From assembly GCA_022414725.1 (NCBI GenBank), contig CM039462.1, positions 118,704,642-118,768,641 on the forward strand: a DNA stretch of 64,000 bases, read 5' to 3'. Under the pieces are notes generated by a model. It worked only from the letters and a program-made list of their open reading frames with translations. It made no database searches and was not told where the DNA came from. The stretch's first letter is position 1. Every line of letters begins with the position of its first letter. Source of the stretch: Microglena sp. YARC (Eukaryota > Chlorophyta > Chlorophyceae > Chlamydomonadales > Chlamydomonadaceae). Both the position numbers and the translations under genes were made by a program. Below, in pieces: positions 1 to 11,519 of this stretch.

Positions 1-370
1 TGTAGGTACAGTCGAGGTAGGATGTACAGTGGTAGGTAGGTAGAATGTACTGGTGTAGGTACAGCCAAGGTAGGATGTACAGTGGTAGGTAGGTAGAATG
101 TACTGTTGTAGGCACAGCCAAGGTAGACTGTACAGTGGTAGGTAGGTAGAATATACTGTTGTAGGTACAGCCAAGGTAGGATGAACAGTTGTAGGTGCAG
201 TCAAGGTAGGATGTACAGTCGTAGGTACAGTCATAGTAGAATGTACAGTCGTAGATATAGTCCTATGTACGACTGTGCCTACATTATTAGGTAGACTGTA
301 CAGTCGTAGGTATAATCCTACCAACGACTGTGCCTACAGCCATTGGTAGAATGTACAGTCAAGGTTTCAT
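1..370. repeat. Minisatellite of about 53 bp period
   Basis: The window opens inside a tandem array built from short blocks such as GTAGGTACAG and GGATGTACAGT. The first three units recur about every 53 bp, and later units are degenerate. The left end lies outside the window. A poly-G tract (about 396-419) follows. From there to about 2,500 I see no convincing gene, only a copy of a dispersed hairpin-like repeat near 685-760. Confidence 0.8.
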
Positions 371-419
371 ATGTAGTCGTAGAATCTGAGATATTAGGGG
401 GGGGGGGGGGGGGGGGGGG

Positions 420-2500
420 TAATAAAGTTTACAACTCGGCAGATTTATCTGTAATGTCTAAATTATAATTACGTGTATGTTTATATGGTGCAGTTCTGGT
501 GCAATAGCACCAAAATGTAAAGAGCAGTAGTAACAGGCACACATCTCGAAATGAAGGGACCTTACATATTTTGTCTAATTAGATTTATATCTTTGTCTAT
601 ACTACTAAAAATAAGGCGGAAGTTGTGGTGGTGGCTAGGGTGTTTCCCTTTCTTTATACCTCTGTATACCTGTTGAACGTGTTTACATGGCTCCAGCCAG
701 CAATATGGCTGTTCGCCGTCTTCGGCAGGAAAAATATATTTACCGGGGAAATGTTAAAATGAACAAAACGTGTTTCTGTTTCAAATTGTAGTCAGACTTC
801 GTCAGTACGTTCAAAGACCGCATGGTGTGCATCTTAAATGGTTACAGAATGACGTAGATGACACACTCAATCAAAGAAACCATCTCGCTGGTAAGCTGTT
901 CTTTGACCACACAGATCTGATCAACAACACAATTATACCAAACAGGTCTATGCCAAACAGGGAGTCTAGAGGGTGCATGCCACAGAAAACACATACAGGC
1001 TGGAAGTGTTCAAAGAGACGTGCTGTGCTAAACCAATAGCAGGAATATGAGGTTCTGAGCAGGGTTGCGTATTGGAAATGATTATGTAACAATTGCCAGC
1101 ATCCCTCCCCTTGTCTCCTTCACTTCTTCGATTATATTCATATACTGATGTATATATGTTACCAGTCAAACATTATCTGCGTTATTGATTATCTTCTTGG
1201 CTTTCAGTATTCAGGTTGGGTTTTGTTGTCCAAATCTAGAAAAGCATACACATAATACCTGCATAATACAGCCTGTAAGTGATGGGGTCCCAACTCCCAA
1301 TTATTGGATTCAAACTTGGATTGTTACTTTTTCCGAAGTATCGTCTGCAAATCCCGAGGTACATATGGTATATAAAGACACACGTCTTCTTCTTCCCGAT
1401 GCCGTCATCACAAACGGAAGGTTGCGTACTTGCGTCACTTGCGTGGCCTCAACTGATCTTGAGTGGTCTTGGCGGGCAGGCCCCTGAAAAAGGACAACAA
1501 CCAACAATTATAACTGGAGAGGGAAAGCGGGGACAGGGACGGGGGTGGCAATGGATGCGGGAGTCGCCCCGGGTGCCGTGCGGACCACAGTATTCTTTCC
1601 TGCCGTCCCTGCCTCAAGTTTGGCTACAGGAACTCGAACGCAACGGAAGTTGGGTGTGGGTACCGGGCAGGAGCGTTTGAAGTCGCAAGGCTGGGATTCC
1701 AGCGATAGCAGATCTGAGACGCAGATCTGTGGGTGACCAGATCACATGCCGCGACCGGCGGAGCCGAGGGAGATGGATACGGATGGACATGGGCCAGGAC
1801 CTGGGCTTGGTGCGCATATGACGCTGCTCTTTGTGCCATGCTAATCATTCAATGCACATGTACTGTGAGGCGTGATGAAAGCAATAATCGAGATCTGAGC
1901 TGTACAAAACCAGGCTTCGGAGGGGGGGGCGCGGGTGGGGAGGGGCACGAGCATGGTTATCTGGAAGCTGCATTTTGTGGGAGTGCATTGTGGGAGCTGC
2001 ATTTCGTGGGAGTGAATTCAATCATCTGGGATAGCGTCTGTAGGCGCTTGCAGCGTGGATGGCTGGCATGGGGAGAGACAGATCCACGCAGTAGATGTAG
2101 TCCGTGTGAATGGAGGTGTTGACAGTGATGACCCCACCATCTCGGTGGATGGTGAGACGATCGAATGAACTGCTAGCGAATCTCAGGACTAGATCGACGC
2201 ATATGCTCCTTCACGTGCGCTTGTTGTAAAGCTGCCCCTTCAAGATACGACGAAGGACCCAAGGCTTCGGTCCTCCGTCTTCTGTCCTCTGGACAAAACA
2301 TTTCAGGAGCTGTGTGCCGGTTGACAGGACGAGCTGAACCGCCCCAACTGCTGCCTGCTGCTCGATCGCGAATCTCGAATGCATGCGAGGCGACACATGC
2401 CAGCGTGTCGTAAGCCCCATCTTCAAATTCGCTCCTGACCTTTCTGATGTCCCAAACCCTGACCCCATCTCCGGGGCCTACAAAGACGGAGCTTCGCGGA
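420..2500. other. Unassigned upstream DNA of LHCB
   Basis: No recognisable gene. Short open frames on both strands lack family motifs and splice logic. The block at about 685-755 (TACATGGCTCCAGCCAG and a GGCTGYTCGCCGTCTTCGGCAG-type tail) is one copy of a dispersed repeat seen again near 6,750, 17,175, 18,600, 49,725 and 51,500. Promoter elements of LHCB should lie in the right-hand part, but no specific box can be named with confidence. Confidence 0.4.
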
Positions 2501-2502
2501 CT

Positions 2503-2520
2503 CAAGTATCTAGATACTTG
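2503..2520. promoter_or_regulatory. Perfect 18-bp palindrome just before the LHCB start
   Basis: CAAGTATCTAGATACTTG is a perfect inverted repeat ending 20 bp before the LHCB ATG. It could be a protein-binding site at the transcription start or a hairpin in the 5' leader. The role is inferred from position only. Confidence 0.35.
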
Positions 2521-2540
2521 TGTACCTAAATCCCCACATT

Positions 2541-4677
2541 ATGTTCTCTCTCTCCCAGTCTGTTACCCGTTCCTCCGTGGTGGCTAACGCCACCAAGAAG
2601 ACCGCCAAGAAGACTGCCAAGAAGGTCCGTACCCCTGCCTAGGTTGTACGCCAGCATCTGTAGCGTTCCTGTAGGGTTTCCTCCGTCTGCATGGGACTGT
2701 TTTCCCCCATGTTCCCTGATGGTTTAATCGCCCGGCCATCGGATGTTCGGACAGTGATGCAGACGAGGGAGAACTGGGGACGTAATACACGGGAAATGGA
2801 ATAGGGAAAGTCGCACGCAAGCAACCATCAGTTATCTTGTCAGGAACGATCTGTTCGAGTAGGAAGCACCGTCGTGCGCATGGATGCTGATCCACCGCCC
2901 AGCTTGTAGATCATACCTTTCCTGCCTGCCTCCTCCCTAACCGATCTACCTGTCCATCGCGTGTTGCATGGATTGGTGCCCGTCTGCTGTCCTTTTGCCC
3001 TCCCCTTTCTAATCAACTCCCAACTCAACTTGCAGGTCGTCGCCAAGGGCCCCAGCGGACCCGAGTTCTACGGCCCCGACAGGGTTGGATTCCTCGGTAG
3101 GTCGTTGGATCTGAGCGTACAAGAACTCAAAACGGAAGACCCAGCAATGCCAGGCCTGTCTTGCCCTGTCACCCCTCGTTTTCCCTCAGCCGTGGTAGCC
3201 TTCCTTGATGGTTCGAGATTCGTGGCTACCGTAGATGTCGAAGTGGTTATATTATCTGTATTTTCCTGCCTCGTCGCTGCATCCCTGCCGAATCGTTTCG
3301 CATTGTGGTTGCATTGTACCTAAGCATCTGCCACTGGGTTTCTGTCGGGAGTTCCACTTCTCGTTTCAATGGGGTTTCAGTAAGTTTTCTTCGACACGAA
3401 CGTTCATGTGCTTAAGTTGCTCCCCCCCCTCCCTTTGTCCAACACCCCTCCTCTCCCCCCTGCCTTGTTGCCGTCCCCTAACAAAACAAGCCCTATCCGT
3501 TCCACCTCCCACCAGCACAGTAGGAAGTCCTCATTAGACCTCGCTATCCAAGTGAGCCTACTAGTCTCTTCAATATCCACAATAGGAAGTCTCACTGACC
3601 GTATCAAGTGCCTCCTTCCCCTAACCCTATGCATCCCACCACCATAGGTCCCTTCACCGACTCCCCCTCTTACCTGACTGGTGAGTTCCCTGGTGACTAT
3701 GGATGGGACACTGCCGGTCTGTCCGCTGACCCCGAGACCTTCAAGAGGTTCCGTGAGGCTGAGCTCATCCACGCCCGCTGGGCCCTTCTTGGTACCCTTG
3801 GCTGCGTCACCCCTGAGCTGATCAAGGGTGACATCGCCGAGCCCGTGTGGTTCAAGGCTGGATCCCAAATCTTCGGCTCTGATGGCCTGAACTACCTGGG
3901 TAACCCCTCTCTCATCCATGCCCAGAGCATCATCGCCATCCTTGCCACTCAGGTTAGTTGCAATGCCTGCAATTCTATACACAGCAATTCCAGCATACGT
4001 CACTATAACCTGTCAGTGAGCACTGGGGTCTGTCCCCGCCCGCCTTGTTTCTGTAATTCAGAAAGTAAAATCCTATGTACACAGCTGTTCTTGAAGGGCA
4101 TCTTGCGTGCTTTATTGGCTAGTCATGTGTACTAATAACAAAAGTAAAGGGGTGTGTGTCCCACCCTGGTATTCATGGACCTAATTATTCCCTAATTGGT
4201 AACAAAGAAGTAGTACAGTGCTGTAGTCCCACATTTGCAGATGCTTAGGAATAATACTGGTATGGCAAGTAGTTGCCAACTGCTGAAGCGGTTTAGCCAG
4301 CCTTGTGAGGTTGCCTTTGGATTGTATTCCTTTCAAATATTTTTGCCTAACCCATTTCTCATCCAACCATGCAGGTTATCCTGATGGGCTTTGTTGAGGG
4401 CTACCGTGTCAACGGTGGCCCTGCCGGTGAGGGCCTGGATGAGCTCTACCCTGGAGGAGCCTTCGACCCCCTTGGTCTGGCTGATGACCCCGATACCTTT
4501 GCTGAGCTGAAGATCAAGGAGATCAAGAACGGCCGCTTGGCTATGTTCTCCATGTTCGGCTTCTATGTGCAGGCCATCGTCACCGGCAAGGGACCCATTG
4601 AGAACCTGAACACTCACTTGGCTGACCCTGCTGTCAACAACGCCTTTGCCTTCGCCACCAAGTTCACCCCCCAGTAA
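2541..4677 (+). CDS. LHCB: Light-harvesting chlorophyll a/b-binding protein (LHCII, Lhcb type), 4 exons
   Basis: Binds chlorophyll a, b and carotenoid in the thylakoid membrane and feeds photosystem II. Exons: 2541-2624, 3036-3096, 3648-3952, 4375-4677; all introns are GT-AG and phases match, giving 250 aa, the usual length. Residues 1-30 form a Ser/Ala/Lys-rich plastid transit peptide. FYGPDR (39-44) corresponds to the LHCII trimerisation/lipid motif, with F replacing the usual W. Helix B carries [13 protein letters not shown] (85-97), with the Glu/His/Arg chlorophyll and ion-pair residues. Helix A carries [15 protein letters not shown] (199-213), with Glu199, Asn202 and Arg204. The tail [10 protein letters not shown] is typical of LHCII. 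Codons are C-rich at third positions, as in highly expressed algal genes. Introns are short and lack the repeats that fill the other genes. This could be Lhcb or an Lhcbm paralogue. Confidence 0.96.
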
Positions 4678-4871
4678 ACTTGCCATGCCTAAAGATCTAC
4701 TGGAGGACAGACCCTAGTGGGTGTGATTCCCATCGATCTGTGTATACCAGTAGTGTTTTGTACAGTACCATATTGCTGTTTTTGTTTTTGAAGGAGCAGA
4801 GATGTGAGCTGAATATATGACAGACAACCGCTTTCCTTGCCTCCCAGTACTCGAGCACATAAGATCTGAGC

Positions 4872-4876
4872 TGTAA
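4872..4876 (+). terminator. Probable TGTAA polyadenylation signal of LHCB
   Basis: TGTAA, the chlorophyte poly(A) signal, occurs about 195 bases after the LHCB stop codon. The region 4,678-4,930 has no open frame and is read as 3' UTR. The pentamer is short and could be chance, but its distance from the stop is plausible. Confidence 0.5.
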
Positions 4877-5267
4877 CATATGACAAGACAAGACAGTTGC
4901 TCCTCTCCTGCATTTCTTGACTCCCAGTTCACTCTTGAACTGAAATTATCTGGTTGCGCTACGAACTGGAACTTAGTTACAGCCCAGCCTGCAATTTAGC
5001 TAATCCGGATCCCGTATTCACCAACCTGACTAACTATCCAAATGCAGCTACGATAGGGATGCTCGACAGAGAGTGCCATGGTTTACAGCTAGTTTCTATT
5101 ATAGGAACTGACTAGTATTTTATAGGTATATATGGGATAACTGTCCCATATAATTAAGGGTCTGGTTAAGCGGCGGTTAAAATCGTTATTTTCGGCGCTA
5201 ACCGGTGTTTGGTCGGAAACACAAAAAGTTGAGGTCCGGTTACAGACCAACCGTCCGGTTAGTGCGA

Positions 5268-5272
<5 letters not shown>

Positions 5273-5298
<26 letters not shown>
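5273..5298. repeat. Poly-C tract
   Basis: An uninterrupted run of about 26 C inside a GGTTA-rich stretch (5,140-5,350) that resembles the element ends near 5,900 and 6,590. Similar long C or G tracts occur throughout the window and are a general trait of this genome. Confidence 0.8.
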
Positions 5299-5299
<1 letters not shown>

Positions 5300-5920
5300 A
5301 CCCGCTGTTAAAGAAAGTTAAGGGGAGGTTAAATTCGGTTGTCGAATTAGATCTGGTGACGTCACGAAGTTGGCGCGCGCCTCTTAAAAAAATCACGCTG
5401 CTTTGGAGTCCCGGACCCTTCTCAGGCCGGGGTGAGAGGAGTCCCAGGCATGTGGCGTCCTATTCGGCTCTGCCGCAGTCCGCCTTCTGTATGGCGTATC
5501 GGGAGCCAGCCGTACGGATTACCTTCCGAGGCACGTCCCGACACGTCCTAATTACCGGATTAGTAGGATGCTTTGGTCCGCTCTGCATCGGTCCGTCCGA
5601 CATTTTTGTACCCAAAACGGGCTCTCGCTTTGGAGTCCCGCACCCTTCCTTTCTTTCTCGGACACTCATCGTCGATAGCACAATTTCACCAAAATGGATT
5701 CGCAGCAGCAGGGCACCGTCCCTGCCACGCAATTATGGACTGATCAGCCAGAGGCAACCAGCAGCGGCAAGAAGCGGAATAAATGCTGAAATCAGCGTTT
5801 GAATCACGAGGAAGTGCTGCAGAGCGCATTTGCCACGTTGACCCATTTTGTACTGACCTGGTCAGATGCAAAAGGCTGCGTAACTGGTGGAATGTTTCCA
5901 ACCAGTTAAGGGTCCGGTTA

Positions 5921-6551
5921 GAGGGCGTTTACACGAGCAGGTTATCTCGGCCAGTTACGGTTAAGATGTACAGTTAACTAACTACGAAGCGTTTACACGA
6001 CACTTTTCGCGTCAGTTATCTCGCCCAGTTAACCATTTTCGCGATAACCATAACTCCCCCCCCCCCCCCCTAGTTACGGTTAAAGGTTAAGGTTAGTGGT
6101 TCGTTAAGTTCGTTTGGCTTCCGAGCTGTGAGATATATTGGCTACGCTAGCTCCAGTTCAGTTCGTCAATTTCTGCAGATTCGAATTTTCTAGAGCAGCA
6201 AGCAAGAAGGCATTGGCCGAGCAGATGTTGATGATCAGCTGCCAGATCTCACCCAGCAATCTCGATCGACGGGTCGCTGCGGAGCCTTGAAGTCGCTTGC
6301 TTCACAGCACGGTTCGTGCTGCGGAGCAAGGCCCGAAAATAGCTCGTCTGTCGCCCAAAATTCAAAAATCACGAGGCTATCCAGAAGTACACGACCAAAC
6401 TGACCGAACGCAAACTGCGAGCGCAAATGCACGTGTAAACAGAAACTGGTCAATTTTGCGTTCGTTGAGGGTTCGGGCATACGTAGCGCTAACTATTTGG
6501 TTATCTCGCCAACTTAACTGGCCGAGATAACCGGCTCGTGTAAACGCCCTC
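5921..6551. mobile_element. MITE with long terminal inverted repeats and TTA target duplication (PIF/Harbinger-like)
   Basis: The left end GAGGGCGTTTACACGAGC continues to TTATCTCGGCCAGTTA. The right end is its reverse complement, giving about 38 bp of terminal inverted repeat with one mismatch. The element is flanked on both sides by TTA (5,918-5,920 and 6,552-6,554). A 3-bp TWA duplication is typical of PIF/Harbinger elements. The 631-bp body has no transposase, so it is non-autonomous. It sits between two further inverted ends (about 5,893-5,920 and 6,580-6,616, GTTTCCAACCAGTT type), so it appears to have jumped into an older small foldback element. Confidence 0.75.
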
Positions 6552-6962
6552 TTAGAGGTCGAGTCTGAACCCTCCAAAACACAATCCTTAACCGGACCCC
6601 CAACTGGTTGGAAACAAGCTGTTAGTTGCATCTGAAATAGGCGGCTTAGCAGCCGCAAAGGGTTGGGTAGGAAGAGAGATGACATAGTTACATACTTAGC
6701 AAAATCGATGCCTTGCCGGACGGGGCCGGGGCAGCTGAACAGTTTTATAGCTTGGTTACATATCTTCAGCCAGCAATTTGGCTGCTCGCCGTCCTCGGCA
6801 GTAGAAACATTATTACCAGGAAAATGTAAACTCGAACAAATCACTTTTCCCTTTTTCAAATTTGTCATTTTTTCGATTCGTTAACAGTAAGGGTTACGGC
6901 AACATACACCTCAGAAACTGGTCCAGGTGGTGACCTCCAAAAAGCGTACGAAAAGGCTGATT

Positions 6963-7927
6963 AACAGCCTGTTTCCATAAGAAGACCAGGTTACGGTTAT
7001 GGGTAACCCCGCAAACTGTAGTGCGGCAGTACTCGTAATCCGTTTTAGAGCCAGCTTCCTGTCACGTAACAGCCTCTTTAGCATATAATGGTCTAGTGGT
7101 AGACCAGATTGCTAAGGAACGAAGAGTCGGGGGTTCGACGCCCCCTTCGGTCGCTCTTGACGTTGCAGGTCGTCGTCATGGTAGCTGTTCCAGTTGAGGT
7201 AGGAGACCGCTCCCCACCCGCGTACGACGGGCTCCCTTAACACCACGCCCCACCAGGCGTTATCATTACTTTGCCGCGTAACCCCGGTGTACAACTTCGT
7301 GTTTCCGGTTGTCCCTGAAATCTGGGTTATGGGGGAATGTGGGTTATGTCCGGTTATGTGGTCGTTAAATCAGTTGTTCGACCGCGTGGAAGCGTTTGAA
7401 TATTTATTTGACAGATGCCCCAGAAGCTTCTTCATTCCGAATATAGGAAGAGACGCCATTATGAGCTGAAAATGCAGAGAGATCTGTACCAGTTGCGTTG
7501 CTCGTTGGTAGGGTGCTCGTTGATGCCCCCATGCTGCCTCTGCTTGAAAAGCAAACCTTGACCTGACGAATCCATGGCGGTGAGCGACAGAGCTTCTGAG
7601 AAATTGAAGGGATCGCGCGTGACTGCGATCTACAAGATTGCAGCGCTCGCGCTCATCTCCACATTATGGCCGCAAGTGACCGCTGCGGCGGTCGAAGTGC
7701 CAGCGTGGAACCAAGGTGGATCGAGGTTACGCTTAACCGTGGGGGGGGGGGGGGGGGGGGGGGCACGGTTCAAGGTAACCCCGATCCGTCCCGGCACGTC
7801 ATCAAATTTTGCCGGAAACTGGCGTACAAGTCGGTCGAGCGAAGTACAGGTTTAAGAGTGTTTCCGATTGTAATCGGGGTTGACCCCCCATAACCCGGCG
7901 TAACCCTCAATTGGAAACATGCTGTAA
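6963..7927. mobile_element. Probable TIR element with imperfect ends
   Basis: The left end (CAGCCTGTTTCCATAAG, then GGTTACGGTTATGGGTAACC) is an imperfect inverted match to the right end near 7,880-7,927 (CATAACCCGGCGTAACCC, then TTGGAAACATGCTGTA). A tRNA-derived SINE (7,086-7,271) and a poly-G tract (7,741-7,763) lie inside. No transposase is visible. Boundaries are approximate. Confidence 0.45.
7086..7271 (+). mobile_element. tRNA-derived SINE, full-length copy 1
   Basis: The head carries a Pol III A box (TGGTCTAGTGGTA) and a B box (GGTTCGACGCC) at tRNA spacing. It does not fold as a whole tRNA, because the acceptor arms do not pair. The body ends in CACCACGCCCCACCAGGCG followed by TTATCATTAC. 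The same head, body and tail occur at 27,174-27,361 (+) and about 16,412-16,605 (-), with tail fragments at about 27,561-27,655 (-) and 17,685-17,722 (+). Dispersed copies sharing one 3' tail behind tRNA-like heads define a SINE family. It relies on a partner LINE not seen here. Confidence 0.75.
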
Positions 7928-7929
7928 AA

Positions 7930-10740
7930 AGCTTATCAAAGATCATAGCTAACGACCAAGACAGAGAAAATAGCGAATTAAGTGTACATACTATGATTGT
8001 ATAAATGCTAAGAGTTGCCGAGACCTATTGAGCGAGATTCTACAAGAAGACGTAACAGGACAAAAGGCACAGGATATCCACCAGACAATCAAGGAGAGAG
8101 GCATAGAGATAAAAGGCGGCCTTGACGCTCCCTGTCAAAAGGCAAATACGAGACCATGCAGTCAGCAAGGAAAAGCACCGCTAAGAAAAGCACCGCTAAG
8201 AAAAAACACTTACCCATCTAAGCAGAACTAGAAACAAGATAAAAGCGTGTGGAAATGCGAAAGACTAAGACCAGCGGGGAAAAGCTAAGAGAGTCCATAG
8301 CCTCCATAGGAGGGTAGGGTTTCTGGGGGGCTGTGGACTGTAAGACTTTAGACTGTATTGGGCTGTGCGGAGCGCGCTGAAGAAATTCATGAGTGGCAGG
8401 AGCTACGGTCGTGGAACGCTGCAATAGCATGGAATATTCTACAACAAACACTAGGCATGCACGACTAGGCGCAGGCTACAGCTACGGCTGTGCGCTGTGC
8501 GGACATAAATACGCGTTCTGGATCAGGTTCTGGACTGTGCGAAGATCAACGCGTGGCTGTGCGAAGATCAACACGTGGTCATGGACTTCAGGCTGCAGAC
8601 CGTTGCTTAAGACTGTACGGAACGCGTTTCTAGCTCGGTCTACTAGGGCTGTGTTGCCAACGCAATACTGCTGCGCGGAAATGAATGCGCCTTGTACACT
8701 TGTGGCATTGCGACATGGAATTTTGGACCTTAAACCTTGGACCTTGGGACTCCAATCCTTGATCGCGAAGCTTCTCGAATCTCGCAGGCTAGCGACAAAA
8801 CTACGCCAGCTTGCGCGTTATCACGGGCACTGCGCTAGAGACTAGCGACTAGTGCTACAGACTAGCGACAGCTACGGCAAAAAGTTGGAAACAAAATTAG
8901 TAGGAATGCCCCCGGATATCCATTTTTAAAGGGCTAGTAACAGCTACGCTGTCCCAACCCCAACTTACTCTACACACAAAGGGCATTCTAATGCAGCTGA
9001 AAGATTGGACCAGTGGCAGGATAATGGAGCTGACTGGAAGCTGCAATGCGTCGCCCCAAAAATAAACGCATGGGCGGGCCATTCCTCCAACCATCCATTA
9101 TTTCATTTATTCAGGGGGGGGCTTGCATTTGCCGCCTGTAGTGCCCCATGCAGCATTGCAGCCATGCGTACAAAAAAAATAAAAATTAGGTCGGAAGTAG
9201 AGAGGTCATGGTCTGTATTCGTTCAAAGCATAGCCAAGGCATCGTGACTAGGTGAAGCTGCTGGAAGTACGTGCACCCTAACCCTGACATTATGAAACAT
9301 TACGCTCACTACAGTGGCCAGGGAGCCTTATCTAGATGCTATCATTTCCTTATCATATATCATCGTTTATATATTGATATCATTGTTTATTTATTGATAT
9401 GCAGTGTTTGAGGCCAGGCTTGGTACCTCTCAGGATTCACCTTGCAGAATCCCCAGTAGCCTACTTCCCCAGTGCCATTTGTTTAGTTGAGACTGTGGAC
9501 AGCCTTAAAGCGATAACCATGTAGTGATGTATCCTAATTCAAACGGTATCTATTGTTTTGTATGGAACCATCGAAGATGCACATGGTGCATACATATATA
9601 GGGATGTCAATGTCGTACTGGTCCCCAAGATCATCGTACGATACATCATCTACATCATACGAAATATCATATATTCATATGATATCGTCGATCGTGCTTG
9701 ACAAACCTATGCATACAGTTTGGGTTTTATAACGTCTGTCCCAACGGTATGAATTGTATTCCGAAAAGGGGTGTGGGATATTCGGTATATTTAGGGCTGT
9801 CAATAACGTACAATCTTTTCAATTATCGTCTGAGTATTGTATCTTGGTACATTATTTACGGGGGTTGGGTGTTTGGGGTTGGTCAGTTGGTGGTGCTTGG
9901 GTTTGGTGGTGTTTGAGGGTTGTTTTAGGTTGGCGCCAGCCTGTAACCAGCCAGCCAGCATGTTTGCAAAATGAATCAGTCAAGCTCTCAGGCGATCGTG
10001 ACGACCTGTGACCTGCACAAAGCTCATACTGCGTCCAGAACCTAGCTGTTGCAGAATCCCACCTGGGTACTTCAGGAGGACCCCCAACTCTGCTGCCTGA
10101 GACGCAATCAATTGTATAGCCTGCGTCCTGCGACACAACGGACCCTTCCTTCTGGTCAACGGACCCTCCCCTAAGTTGCGTCTGCGATGGAGGACGCTGC
10201 GTCCTGAACAATCCTGCACCCCAAGTGCTGCAGCTCTGTACACTTCCAAAACGAGATGGGGTTTGGTTTGGTTTGGTTTGATTAATCGGTATATCAGCCG
10301 ACAGCCTGCTCACCGACTGCGGCCAGAGTCAGCATAGGTACCACAACACATTCTGGCGGACATAATGCAATCACCTAGCTAGGACAGAAACGAAAACAGG
10401 ACCGCCACCATCACCACATTCACATCCACTCAATGAATACATGAATAGTACGGTACGTCTTATTTCGAGGCGTGAGGTTGAGGGGGCCAGCCCGTTTGCT
10501 TTCAGGGGCCAACCACTACACATCCACCAACATCAGTAACAAGAACAATCAGGCTGGCCGGTTATGCATGCATTTGAAAGTCCAGGAGTAGCCAAATAAG
10601 CTAGAGGCACTTACCCAACCTTGCAAACGGGAAAGGCAGTTGAAAAAACAAGCACTGGCGAACTGAACCCAGCAAATCGTAAACAGGCCCCGGACTTCGT
10701 GTCACATTTATTAATAAAGGTAAAAATATGCTTCCATCCT
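7930..10740. other. Unassigned intergenic DNA
   Basis: No gene recognised. Around 9,340-9,700 the DNA is AT-rich with ATATCAT-type repeats. Around 10,575-10,655 lies a copy of a dispersed repeat (AGTCCAGGAGTAGCCAAATA ... GGGAAAGGCAGTTGAAAAA) found again near 32,344, 33,336 (inverted) and 45,548. Open frames here are short and lack family signatures. Confidence 0.4.
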
Positions 10741-11502
10741 CTTACTGAGCCAGGGTTACAGTGACTGAGCCAGGGTTACACTGACTGAGCCAGGGTTACA
10801 GTGACTGAGCCAGGGTTACACTGACTGAGCCAGGGTTACAGTGACTGAGCCAGGGTTACAGTGACTGAGCCAGGGTTACAGTGACTGAGCCAGGGTTACA
10901 GTGACTGAGCCAGGGTTACAGTGACTGAGCCAGGGTTACAGTGACTGAGCCAGGGTTACAGTGACTGAGCCAGGGTTACAGTGACTGAGCCAGGGTTACA
11001 GTGACTGAGCCAGGGTTACAGTGACTGAGCCAGGGTTACAGTGACTGAGCCAGGGTTACAGTGACTGAGCCAGGGTTACAGTGACTGAGCCAGGGTTACA
11101 ATGACTGAGCCAGGGTTACAGTGACTGAGCCAGGGTTACAGTGACTGAGCCAGGGTTACAATGACTGAGCCAGGGTTACAGTGACTGAGCCAGGGTTACA
11201 GTGATTGAGCCAGGGTTACAGTGACTGAGCCAGGGTTACAGTGACTGAGCCAGGGTTACAGTGACTGAGCCAGGGTTACAGTGACTGAGCCAGGGTTACA
11301 GTGACTGAGCCAGGGTTACAGTGACTGAGCCAGGGTTACACTGACTGAGCCAGGGTTACAGTGACTGAGCCAGGGTTACAATGACTGAGCCAGGGTTACA
11401 GTGACTGAGCCAGGGTTACAATGACTGAGCCAGGGTTACAGTGACTGAGCCAGGGTTACAATGACTGAGCCAGGGTTACAGTGACTGAGCCAGGGTTACA
11501 CT
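10741..11502. repeat. 20-bp minisatellite, 38 units, immediately 3' of MogA
   Basis: The unit GTGACTGAGCCAGGGTTACA is repeated 38 times with almost no divergence; variation is mostly at the first base of the unit (G, C or A). The array starts about 18 bases after the MogA stop codon. Read on the MogA sense strand, every unit contains TGTAA, the chlorophyte poly(A) signal. The array would therefore be a multiplied 3'-end signal. It is not a CRISPR array because there are no spacers. Confidence 0.95.
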
Positions 11503-11519
11503 GACTTAAACATGTCTAG

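Noticed and set aside
2173..2505. 110-codon minus-strand frame upstream of LHCB
   Set aside because: No motif, no splice partner, and it overlaps the likely LHCB promoter; chance frame in GC-rich DNA.
7086..7160. Functional tRNA gene (also 12,145, 16,541 and 27,174)
   Set aside because: A and B boxes are present, but acceptor stems do not pair and the heads are fused to a shared repetitive tail, so they are SINEs.
9852..10313. 153-codon minus-strand frame
   Set aside because: Composition is irregular and it includes GGTTT-repeat codons; no family signature.
10741..11502. CRISPR-like regular array
   Set aside because: Units abut directly with no unique spacers; it is a eukaryotic minisatellite.
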